DNA from: GCA-2718845 sp913041905
GTDB lineage: Bacteria > Pseudomonadota > Gammaproteobacteria > GCA-002705445 > GCA-002716945
NCBI GenBank assembly: GCA_913041905.1
Contig: CAJWJQ010000002.1
Coordinates: forward strand, 1 to 48,404
Reading direction: 5' to 3'
DNA length: 48,404 nt
Notes under the pieces: generated by a model
The model's input: the letters and a program-made list of their open reading frames with translations, nothing else
Told to the model about the DNA's origin: nothing
Database searches by the model: none
Translations under genes and position numbers: made by a program
Part shown: positions 23,462 to 31,594 of the stretch, in pieces
Layout of the letters: each line of letters starts with the position of its first letter
Position numbering within the stretch: the first letter of the stretch is position 1

Positions 23462-25894
23462 TTAAATTACATAGTTTATTAATTTATTCTTAATATAAAT
23501 AATTTTTTTTATGTCTTGGTTTTCAAGATATTTATATATTTTTTTATCTTCTTGAATAATATTATTAATTTGAGATTCGCTAGACTCAATATCTATAATA
23601 ATTCTGCCTCTAAGCTTACCATTTATTTGAACAATAATCTCTTTTTTAGTTTCTACAAGTGCTTCTGAATCTACTATTGGCCAAGATTCATTCATTATTA
23701 AATTGTTATTACCTAAAGCTACCCATAACTCTTGAGTAATATGTGGGACAATAGGTGATAATAACTTTAACATTGCCTTTAAACCTTCATTACAAACCTC
23801 TTTATTGCTTTCATCTGATTGTTCGTACTTAATTAAATCATTAGACAACTCCATAACTGCTGCAATAGCAGTATTAAAGTTTTGTCTATCAAAAATGTCT
23901 CTTGATACTTTTTCAATTGTTTTGTGTATCTTTGTTAGTATTGTCTTGGAAGATTTATTGTGTTTTTTGTCTTTTTCATCACTCCTATTTATAACTTTAT
24001 AACTAAAAGTCCAAAGACGTTTTAAAAACTTGTATGAGCCTTCTATTGCAGAATCTGACCATTCTAAAGTTTGTTCTGGGGGAGCAGCAAAAATTATAAA
24101 TAATCGCAAAGTATCAGCTCCATATTTTTTTATAATATCATCTGGATTTATAGTGTTTCCTTTGGATTTAGACATTTTTACTCCATCTTTTAAAACCATA
24201 CCTTGTGATAACAATGCTGTAAATGGTTCAGAGCTGGTTACAATTCCTATATCTCGCATCAATTTATGAAAAAAACGAGCATATAATAAATGCAAAATTG
24301 CATGTTCTATGCCTCCAATATATTGGTCAACAGGCATCCATTTTTCTTTTGATTTATCTACTAAGCCTTTATTGTTTTTGGGAGAAAGGAAACGTAAATA
24401 GTACCATGATGATTCAAAAAATGTATCAAATGTATCTGTTTCTCTTATGGCGTTTTTCCCAGTATAAGGACATTTTATGTATTTCCATGTTGGATGATTA
24501 TCTAAAGGATTTCCGTCTTTTTCAAAATTTATATCTTCAGGTAACTTTACAGGCAAGTCCTTTTCTGGAACAGGATAAACCGTTCCGTCATCATGATAAA
24601 AAACGGGTATAGGACAGCCCCAATATCTTTGTCGAGAAATTCCCCAATCTCTCAAACGAAAATTTGTTTTTGGTTTTCCACAATTAATATCAACAAGAGA
24701 CTTAATAATTTCTTTTTTTGCAATACCAGATGACATATTATTAAATTGATTAGAGTTTATGAGAACCCCTTCGCCTGTGTAAGCTCCCTTACTATTTTGT
24801 TTATTTGTTGGTTTAATAACTTCTTGAATATTTAGATTATATTTTGTTGCAAATTCAAAATCTCTTTCATCGTGAGCAGGTACAGACATAACGCATCCTG
24901 TTCCATAGTCTGATAAAACATAATTAGCGACCCAAATAGGTATAACTTCATTGTTTATTGGATTAATAGCTTTAATATCAGTATCCATTCCTTCTTTTTC
25001 AAGATTGCTAATAGTTTCTTCTGAAATTTTTAAGCTAGAACATTTTTCTATAAAAGATTTTATTTTATTATCTAGATTTGCAAGACTCTTAAAAAATTTA
25101 TGATTTGGGGATATAGCTAAAAAGCTTACCCCAAACAATGTATCAACTCTCGTCGTATAAACATCTAAAATATCATTTGTTCCTTGAACTTTGAAACTAA
25201 TCAAGGCTCCTTGCGATTTACCAATCCAATTTTTTTGCATGACCTTAACTGATAATGGCCATTTATCTAAACCATCAATACTAGCAAGTAATTCTTCAGA
25301 ATATTTTGAAATCTTTAAGAACCATTGGGGTATTTCCTTTCGCTCAATGACCGCTCCTGACCTCCATCCTTTACCATCAATAACTTGTTCATTTGCCAAT
25401 ACCGTTTTATCGACTGGATCCCAGTTAACTTCAGATTTTTTTCTATAAACTAAATCTTTTTTTAGTAATTGTATAAAAAACCACTGCTCCCATTTATAAT
25501 AGTCTGGGTCAGATGTTGATAATTCATGATTCCAATCATAAGCATAACCAAGTCTTCTTAATTGTTTTTTCATATGGTTAATATTACTTTCTGTCCACTT
25601 TGCTGGATGAATTTTATTGCTAATAGCTGCATTTTCAGCTGGTAAACCGAAAGAATCCCAGCCCATAGGTTGAAAAATATTTTTTCCTGTCATTTTATTA
25701 GCCCTAGAAATTACATCACCAATGGTATAATTTCGCACATGTCCGATATGAAGTTTCCCGCTAGGATATGGAAACATGCTTAAACAGTAGAATTTGTTGG
25801 ATGTATTGTTTAAATCTGAAGTAAATGCATTATTGGCATCCCAATATTTCTGAATATTTTTTTCTATGGTTTCTGGGTTATACTCTTTATTCAT
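23462..25894 (-). CDS. leuS: leucyl-tRNA synthetase
   Basis: Class I synthetase that charges tRNA-Leu. The 810-residue protein has the HIGH motif in PYPSGKLHIGHVRNY, the CP1 editing domain with TTRVDTLFGVSFLA and GCVMSVPAHDERDFEFA, the leucine-specific region, the KMSKS motif in GVKMSKSKGNTINPDD, and the C-terminal KLRGRIIIDI domain. It is about 50 residues shorter than the E. coli enzyme. It overlaps lnt by 8 bases. Confidence 0.97.
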   Translation of the reverse strand: MNKEYNPETIEKNIQKYWDANNAFTSDLNNTSNKFYCLSMFPYPSGKLHIGHVRNYTIGDVISRANKMTGKNIFQPMGWDSFGLPAENAAISNKIHPAKWTESNINHMKKQLRRLGYAYDWNHELSTSDPDYYKWEQWFFIQLLKKDLVYRKKSEVNWDPVDKTVLANEQVIDGKGWRSGAVIERKEIPQWFLKISKYSEELLASIDGLDKWPLSVKVMQKNWIGKSQGALISFKVQGTNDILDVYTTRVDTLFGVSFLAISPNHKFFKSLANLDNKIKSFIEKCSSLKISEETISNLEKEGMDTDIKAINPINNEVIPIWVANYVLSDYGTGCVMSVPAHDERDFEFATKYNLNIQEVIKPTNKQNSKGAYTGEGVLINSNQFNNMSSGIAKKEIIKSLVDINCGKPKTNFRLRDWGISRQRYWGCPIPVFYHDDGTVYPVPEKDLPVKLPEDINFEKDGNPLDNHPTWKYIKCPYTGKNAIRETDTFDTFFESSWYYLRFLSPKNNKGLVDKSKEKWMPVDQYIGGIEHAILHLLYARFFHKLMRDIGIVTSSEPFTALLSQGMVLKDGVKMSKSKGNTINPDDIIKKYGADTLRLFIIFAAPPEQTLEWSDSAIEGSYKFLKRLWTFSYKVINRSDEKDKKHNKSSKTILTKIHKTIEKVSRDIFDRQNFNTAIAAVMELSNDLIKYEQSDESNKEVCNEGLKAMLKLLSPIVPHITQELWVALGNNNLIMNESWPIVDSEALVETKKEIIVQINGKLRGRIIIDIESSESQINNIIQEDKKIYKYLENQDIKKIIYIKNKLINYVI

Positions 25895-27371
25895 ATTTAT
25901 TAGAAGTAAAAAAATAAAAAAACATTATTGAGAATATTAACATCAAAATAGGATAATCTCCAAAATACCTATATGGAGTTTTTCCCTTTGATGATGTAAT
26001 TGATGCATTTAAGATGCCTTCATGGTTTAGAGGGATTGAGTCAATAATTTCACCATCTTTATTAACTACTGCGGATATACCGGTATTAGCAGATCTAACT
26101 AAAAATCTCTGGAACTCTAAGGCTCTAGATTGAGAAATTTCTAAATGTTGGTACGGAGCTAATGAATTACCAAACCATGCATCATTACTAATATTTACAA
26201 TAATACTAAACTCTTTGTTAGTAGTTTCAATAAGCTGTGGGTATGCAGATTCATAACATATTAAAGGTTCAATAAAAATATCATCAAACGATATTTTGGA
26301 TTGATAATTTTTTCCATGAGATAAGTTAGACATTGGTATGTTAAAAACTTTCATTATATGAATAAATAAATTTTTAAATGGAATGTATTCGCCAAATGGA
26401 ACCAAATGTCTTTTATCATAAAATTGCTCCTTATTATTTAAAACTAAAATACTATTAAATGTTTCGTTTGTAACATTATCATACCTAAATACACCTCCAA
26501 TAATATAGTCTGCACGTGACAATAGTTTTTCTTTATAAAAATTCTTGTCGTTTTGATATATTGTTGGTATAGCCGTTTCAGGCAATAGTATAATATCATG
26601 CAAATCATTCCTCTGGAAAATCTCTAAATATTTATCCTTGATAGATTTAATTTCATCACTATTAAACTTTAGGAGTTGATTAATATTTGGCTGTATTATT
26701 GTAATATTATTATTTGTTTTTTTATCAGTGGACCAATTATATTCTATAGAATTAATTATATTTACGCTCAACAGCACAAGAAATAATATAATAGAATATT
26801 TAACAATGTTTTTTCCAATCATAATAACAGCAATTAAAGATGAAATTAATATTGTAAGAAAGCTTACAAAATATGTGCCAAATAATGGATAGAATGCATC
26901 AAATATAGTTCCTATTTGACTTGTTCCAACTAAAAGCCATGGAAACCCCCCAAAAATATTGGACCTTATAAGTTCTATTAAAACTAGTATTGAAGCAGGC
27001 ATAAGAAAATTAAATATTTTTTTTGTAACAATGTCTTTATTAACCATTACGCCTAGTGGTATAAAAAATATAGAAATAAAAAGAATAAGAAAAATAGTGA
27101 CTAGTAATGAGGCAGTTAGATTTTCTCCTCCATAATCATACAGGCTGTTAAATATCCATGAAGTACCAAATGAAAATACCGACAAGCCAAATAAATATGA
27201 TAAATATATACTTGTTCTTTTATCTGAATGGAAAAGTATGTAAAAAAATAAAGCTAATGATAAATAAACGCCAATTTTAAAACTATATGGTGCAAACGAT
27301 GTAGTGTATAAGATTCCTAAAATTATAATGACTATATAATTTAAATATGGTTTATTTTCTAAATATACCAT
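25887..27371 (-). CDS. lnt: apolipoprotein N-acyltransferase
   Basis: Lnt N-acylates the Cys of outer-membrane lipoproteins. The 494-residue product has about seven membrane helices and a periplasmic nitrilase domain with Glu265 (LLPETAIPT), Lys320 (YDKRHLVPFGEY) and Cys372 (PLICYESAYP), the catalytic triad. It abuts corC and overlaps leuS, the usual corC-lnt pair. LptE and other lipoproteins in this cell are its substrates. Confidence 0.95.
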   Translation of the reverse strand: MVYLENKPYLNYIVIIILGILYTTSFAPYSFKIGVYLSLALFFYILFHSDKRTSIYLSYLFGLSVFSFGTSWIFNSLYDYGGENLTASLLVTIFLILFISIFFIPLGVMVNKDIVTKKIFNFLMPASILVLIELIRSNIFGGFPWLLVGTSQIGTIFDAFYPLFGTYFVSFLTILISSLIAVIMIGKNIVKYSIILFLVLLSVNIINSIEYNWSTDKKTNNNITIIQPNINQLLKFNSDEIKSIKDKYLEIFQRNDLHDIILLPETAIPTIYQNDKNFYKEKLLSRADYIIGGVFRYDNVTNETFNSILVLNNKEQFYDKRHLVPFGEYIPFKNLFIHIMKVFNIPMSNLSHGKNYQSKISFDDIFIEPLICYESAYPQLIETTNKEFSIIVNISNDAWFGNSLAPYQHLEISQSRALEFQRFLVRSANTGISAVVNKDGEIIDSIPLNHEGILNASITSSKGKTPYRYFGDYPILMLIFSIMFFYFFTSNKYE

Positions 27372-28196
27372 TTAAACTTTATTGGTTTTTCTATTAACTT
27401 GAATTCTATTTATAGTTCTTGAGTCAGCTGATAAAATCTTAAAGGATAAATTGTTAATGGTTATAGTTTCTGATTTATCAGGTACTTTTTCAAATTTATT
27501 AATAAGATAACCGCCTATTGTTTCTACCCCCTCATCTTTGAAATCAGATAAAAAATATTCATTAAATTCTTCTAAAGAAGTTAACGCGTCAACAATGTAT
27601 TGATTATTACTCTCTGAAATTATTCTAGACTCTGTTTTTTTATCATGCTCATCATCAATTTCGCCAACAATCTCTTCGAGTACATCTTCTATGGTAACTA
27701 GACCAGAAACTCCTCCGTGTTCATCTATCACTATAGCTATATGATTTCGACTAGATTTAAATTCGTTTAATAAAATATTTAATCTTTTGCTCTCTGGAAC
27801 AAAAACAGCTGGCCTCAAAAGTCTATGTAAGTCAAAATCATCATCATTTATAGTTCTTTTCAAAAGATCTTTGGCAAGTAAAACTCCTATAATTTCATCT
27901 TTATTATCATCGATAACAGGAAATCTTGAATGACCGGATGTTGTAACTTTTTCAATAATATCATCTATAGCGTCAGATATATCAATTACCTTCATATGCG
28001 GTCTTGGAATCATAATATCCCTAACCTGTACCTCTGAAACTCTAAATACTCCTTCAATCATTTTGAGAGATTCAATGTCTAATAAACCATCGAGCACAGC
28101 GTCTTTTATAAGCTCTAATAAATCCTCTTTAGCTTTTGGAGAATCTTTAACTATGTCTATAATTTTATTTAACCAGGTGCTTTTTTTAGTTTGCAT
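27372..28196 (-). CDS. corC: CorC/YbeX CBS-domain protein
   Basis: A 274-residue soluble protein linked to Mg2+/Co2+ efflux. It begins with VKDSPKAKEDLLELIKDA, then a CBS pair (about residues 65-185) with VRDIMIPRPHM, HSRFPVIDDNKDEIIGVLLAKDLL and VIDEHGGVSGLVTIEDVLEEIVGEIDDEHD, and a C-terminal CorC_HlyC domain with ETIGGYLINKFEKVP. No membrane domain is present, as usual for CorC. It overlaps ybeY by 11 bases. Confidence 0.93.
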   Translation of the reverse strand: MQTKKSTWLNKIIDIVKDSPKAKEDLLELIKDAVLDGLLDIESLKMIEGVFRVSEVQVRDIMIPRPHMKVIDISDAIDDIIEKVTTSGHSRFPVIDDNKDEIIGVLLAKDLLKRTINDDDFDLHRLLRPAVFVPESKRLNILLNEFKSSRNHIAIVIDEHGGVSGLVTIEDVLEEIVGEIDDEHDKKTESRIISESNNQYIVDALTSLEEFNEYFLSDFKDEGVETIGGYLINKFEKVPDKSETITINNLSFKILSADSRTINRIQVNRKTNKV

Positions 28197-28656
28197 AATA
28201 AGGGTTCTGATATCCTAGTGTATCCATTAAAATCATTTCTTTTTCTTCCATAATAACTCTTTTCTCACTTATTTGATGCGTATAACCTTGTAAATGTAGC
28301 ATTGAGTGAATAATCATATGAGCCCACCTACTATCATTATTAATTTTATATGTGGCAGATTCTTTGTTAACAATGTCAGCACAAATAATAATATCTCCTA
28401 ATATATATTCTCCAGAACTAACAATAGAATTATGCGGAAATGATAAAACATTACAGTCTGTATCTTTTTTAAAAAATTTTTTATTAAAAACGTTTATTTC
28501 ATATTTCGTCGCAATTTTAATTGACACAATAGAACTTTTTTTACCAAAAAAAGCAATTTTAGCCCATTTTGTTATTTTATACCTACTAGGAATATATCCT
28601 TTGCAATTGTTTTGTATTATTCTAACTGTTAGCAAATTACTTATCTCTTTTTTCAT
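28186..28656 (-). CDS. ybeY: endoribonuclease YbeY
   Basis: YbeY is a zinc-dependent RNase active in 16S rRNA 3'-end maturation and ribosome quality control. The 156-residue product carries the metal motif AHMIIHSMLHLQGYTH (three His) and the upstream VLSFPH, typical of the family. It overlaps phoH by 20 bases and corC by 11, suggesting coupled translation of the ybeZ-ybeY-corC-lnt block. Confidence 0.95.
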   Translation of the reverse strand: MKKEISNLLTVRIIQNNCKGYIPSRYKITKWAKIAFFGKKSSIVSIKIATKYEINVFNKKFFKKDTDCNVLSFPHNSIVSSGEYILGDIIICADIVNKESATYKINNDSRWAHMIIHSMLHLQGYTHQISEKRVIMEEKEMILMDTLGYQNPYYAN

Positions 28657-29593
28657 ACTCTTTAATAATATCCTTAACTATTTTATGTCTCATGACATCA
28701 CTGGATCTAAATTTTGTTACGTGAGCATCTTTTATATTTGGCACAAATTCCAGACAATCTATTAGTCCAGACTTAATATCTTTTTGTAAGTCTATTTGGC
28801 TCGTATCCCCGGTAACTACAGTTTTGGAACCAAATCCAATTCTAGTTAAAAACATTTTCATTTGGGCTATAGTAGTATTTTGAGCTTCATCTAAAATTAT
28901 AAATGCATCATTTAAGGTTCGTCCTCTCATATATGCAAGCGGGGTTATTTCAATTATATTATTTTCTATTAATTTATTCACAGCTTGAAATCCTAATATC
29001 TCATAAAGTGCATCATATATAGGTTGCAGATATGGATTAACTTTTTCGCTTAAGTCACCTGGCAAGAAGCCGAGTTTTTCGCCAGCTTCGATCGCTGGTC
29101 TAGCTAAAAATATTTTTTTTACTATATTTTTTTCTAAGCAATACACAGCGCTTGCAACTGCAAGATATGTTTTCCCTGTACCTGCAGGACCTATGCCAAA
29201 AATAAGATTATTTGAGAAAATTGCATTAATATAATCATGTTGAGACTTAGAGTTTGGCTTTATAATATGCTTTTTACACTTAATTACCCCTTTTTCGTCA
29301 TCTAGCTCAACAGATTTATTTTCTGAAGTGTCAGTCATATACATATGCAATTGTTTTGGTGTTAATTCTTCGCTAGCAGATATAGTATAAAGTCTTTCAA
29401 TTAATTCTGATGTTCTTGGAACGTTTTTTTCATTACCTTTTATAATAAAATTATTTCCTCTGTTTGAAATCTGAACATGCATATGTGATTCTATCTGTCT
29501 TAAGTTTTCATCCAACGTTCCACATAAATTTGCAAGCCTATCGTTATCTTGTGGTTGTAGAATAATATTTTTATGTGTTATTTTTTCTGTCAA
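28637..29593 (-). CDS. ybeZ: PhoH-family ATPase YbeZ
   Basis: A 318-residue PhoH-like ATPase with Walker A GPAGTGKT (residues 135-142), LARPAIEAGEKLGFLPGD, the Walker B-like AFIILDEAQNTT, and TGDTSQIDL. It has the N-terminal KH-like region of the YbeZ subgroup. YbeZ interacts with YbeY in rRNA processing, consistent with the 20-base overlap with ybeY. It is 48 bases after miaB, the standard order. Confidence 0.95.
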   Translation of the reverse strand: MTEKITHKNIILQPQDNDRLANLCGTLDENLRQIESHMHVQISNRGNNFIIKGNEKNVPRTSELIERLYTISASEELTPKQLHMYMTDTSENKSVELDDEKGVIKCKKHIIKPNSKSQHDYINAIFSNNLIFGIGPAGTGKTYLAVASAVYCLEKNIVKKIFLARPAIEAGEKLGFLPGDLSEKVNPYLQPIYDALYEILGFQAVNKLIENNIIEITPLAYMRGRTLNDAFIILDEAQNTTIAQMKMFLTRIGFGSKTVVTGDTSQIDLQKDIKSGLIDCLEFVPNIKDAHVTKFRSSDVMRHKIVKDIIKEYEKRDK

Positions 29594-29641
29594 ATTATTT
29601 TATCTCCTTTATTTTTTTATGCTAGACATACGATGCTATTA

Positions 29642-31000
29642 TTAATTACAAGCTTTCTTTTTCTCAACTGTATCAATAACCTCTCCATATAAAGAATTTG
29701 GTCTAATTTCTGTAATATAAATATCAACAAAACCTCCTATATATTTTGTGTCAGCATTAAAGTTTATAATTTTATTATTATCTGATCTACCGTATAACTC
29801 ATTATTTCTTTTTACAGATATACCTTCCACTAATACACGTTGTTTTGTATCTAGCATTTTTTTAGCGTAGGATAAAGATTGATTCTTGATTAATTCCTGA
29901 AGGTTTTTAAGTCTTTTCTTTTTAGTGTCCATTGAGATATTATCTTTTTCAAAAGATGCTGGTGTTCCTGGTCTTGGGCTGTATATAAAACTATATGCAT
30001 TGCTAAAATTTAATTCCTCAATAAAATCTAAAGTTTGCTGAAACTGATAATCAGTTTCACCCGGATAACCTACAATGAAATCAGATGTTAAGTTAATATC
30101 TGGCCTTATCTTTCTAACTTTTTTTATTATATTTTTATACTCTAATACAGTATGCTTTCGTTTCATCCTTGAAAGTATAAAATCTGATCCAGATTGTACT
30201 GGCAGATGAAGATTATTAGCTAATTTAGTATTATGGTGTTCCTGAATAAGGTCATCGGTAAAATCTACAGGATGAGAAGTGCTATACCTGATTCTCTTAA
30301 TTCCCTTTATATGTGACATATATCTTATAAGATCCGAGAATGATACATGTTGTTTTTTATTATTTAATGACCTATAAGCGTTTACATTTTGTCCAAGCAA
30401 TGTAATTTCTTTTGCTCCTAATTTAATTAAAGAGTTTGCTTCATACAAAATATCATCAAACCTTCTATTTACCTCTTCTCCTCTTGTATATGGGACAACA
30501 CAAAATGTGCAATATTTACTACAACCCTCCATTATGGATAAAGAAGCAGTCGGTGTACTCTTTGTAGAAAAAGGCAGGTAATCAAATTTTTCGATTTCAG
30601 GAAAATTTATGTCAATGTCTATTTTTTTTCTTTTATAAACTATATTTTCAATCATCTTCGGCAATCTATGTATTGTCTGAGGTCCAAAAATTATATCTAC
30701 TTCAGGTGATCTAGATCTTATTTTTGTACCCTCTTGAGAGGCAACACAACCTCCTACGGCAATTAATAAGTTAGGTTTTTTTATTTTTAGTTTTTTCCAT
30801 CTTCCTAATTGATGAAAAACTTTTTCTTGAGCTTTTTCTCTGATGGAGCAAGTATTGAGAAGCAGCATGTCTGCATCTTCGGGGTTATTTGTTTCCATCA
30901 TTTTTAAGTTATGTTGTAAAACATCACCAAGTCTGTCTGAATCATATTCATTCATTTGACAGCCTTGAGTTTGTATAAAAAATTTTTTATTTTCGAGCAT
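29642..31000 (-). CDS. miaB: tRNA-2-methylthio-N6-dimethylallyladenosine synthase
   Basis: Radical-SAM methylthiotransferase that adds the 2-methylthio group at A37 of tRNAs. The 452-residue enzyme has the N-terminal UPF0004 domain with Cys residues in QTQGCQMNEYDS, LLNTCSIREKA and GGCVAS, the radical-SAM motif MEGCSKYCTFCVVPYTRGEE, and a C-terminal TRAM domain. It follows ssb by only 5 bases, an unusual partner for it, and precedes ybeZ. Confidence 0.96.
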   Translation of the reverse strand: MLENKKFFIQTQGCQMNEYDSDRLGDVLQHNLKMMETNNPEDADMLLLNTCSIREKAQEKVFHQLGRWKKLKIKKPNLLIAVGGCVASQEGTKIRSRSPEVDIIFGPQTIHRLPKMIENIVYKRKKIDIDINFPEIEKFDYLPFSTKSTPTASLSIMEGCSKYCTFCVVPYTRGEEVNRRFDDILYEANSLIKLGAKEITLLGQNVNAYRSLNNKKQHVSFSDLIRYMSHIKGIKRIRYSTSHPVDFTDDLIQEHHNTKLANNLHLPVQSGSDFILSRMKRKHTVLEYKNIIKKVRKIRPDINLTSDFIVGYPGETDYQFQQTLDFIEELNFSNAYSFIYSPRPGTPASFEKDNISMDTKKKRLKNLQELIKNQSLSYAKKMLDTKQRVLVEGISVKRNNELYGRSDNNKIINFNADTKYIGGFVDIYITEIRPNSLYGEVIDTVEKKKACN

Positions 31001-31005
31001 TTACT

Positions 31006-31431
31006 CTAAAATGGTATGTCATCATCTTGCTGGGCTGGTGAGCTTTGGTCAAAATTATCATTATTCTTTGAAGACTGATTATCTGTACCTGCAGAATCAG
31101 ATTTGGAGCCAATAAAAGTAAAATTATCAGAAATTATATCAGTTGAATATTTTTCAACTCCATCTTTATCCTGCCATTTTCTGGTTTGCAATCTTCCTTC
31201 AACATATAATTGTTGTCCTTTTTTTACATACTGCCCAATTGTTTCGGCAGGTTTATTAAAGAATACAACTCTATGCCATTCTGTCTTATCTTCATAATTT
31301 CCTGATTCTTGGTTTTTAAACTTTCTGTTTGTGGCAAGCGATAGATTTAAGACTGCGTTACCGCTAGGCATGTACTTGACCTCGGGATCAGCTCCAACTC
31401 GACCTAATAATATTACTTTATTTACTGACAT
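31006..31431 (-). CDS. ssb: single-stranded DNA-binding protein
   Basis: A 141-residue SSB with an N-terminal OB fold (MSVNKVILLGRVGADPEVKY, EWHRVVFFNKPAE, LYVEGRLQTRKWQDKDG), a Gly/Ser/Asn/Gln-rich linker and the acidic DDDIPF tip that binds partner proteins. It is divergent from uvrA, as in E. coli. It leads the ssb-miaB-ybeZ-ybeY-corC-lnt-leuS-lptE train. No clear Shine-Dalgarno sequence precedes its ATG. Confidence 0.96.
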   Translation of the reverse strand: MSVNKVILLGRVGADPEVKYMPSGNAVLNLSLATNRKFKNQESGNYEDKTEWHRVVFFNKPAETIGQYVKKGQQLYVEGRLQTRKWQDKDGVEKYSTDIISDNFTFIGSKSDSAGTDNQSSKNNDNFDQSSPAQQDDDIPF

Positions 31432-31594
31432 TAAATTTCATTATGATATTCATTGAATGAGCATTTACTATAACTTAAATATTATCTTACGGACAGCAAA
31501 AATTCCACCTAAACTAATAAAATGGTTAAATTTATGCTATAAATTGCAATTTTCTTAGGTGCAATTAAACTATAGATGATATCATTTCTCTACC
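31432..31594. other. intergenic region between divergent ssb and uvrA
   Basis: These 163 bases should hold the promoters of both genes. I see TTGCAA at 31544-31549 and TATCAT at 31580-31585 on the uvrA side, but no well-spaced pair. I find no LexA-type CTGT-N8-ACAG operator on either strand, so SOS control of uvrA or ssb is not supported. No tRNA-like element is visible. Confidence 0.5.

Noticed and set aside
31432..31594. LexA operator or tRNA between ssb and uvrA
   Set aside because: No CTGT-N8-ACAG pattern and no T-loop-like sequence was found on either strand.
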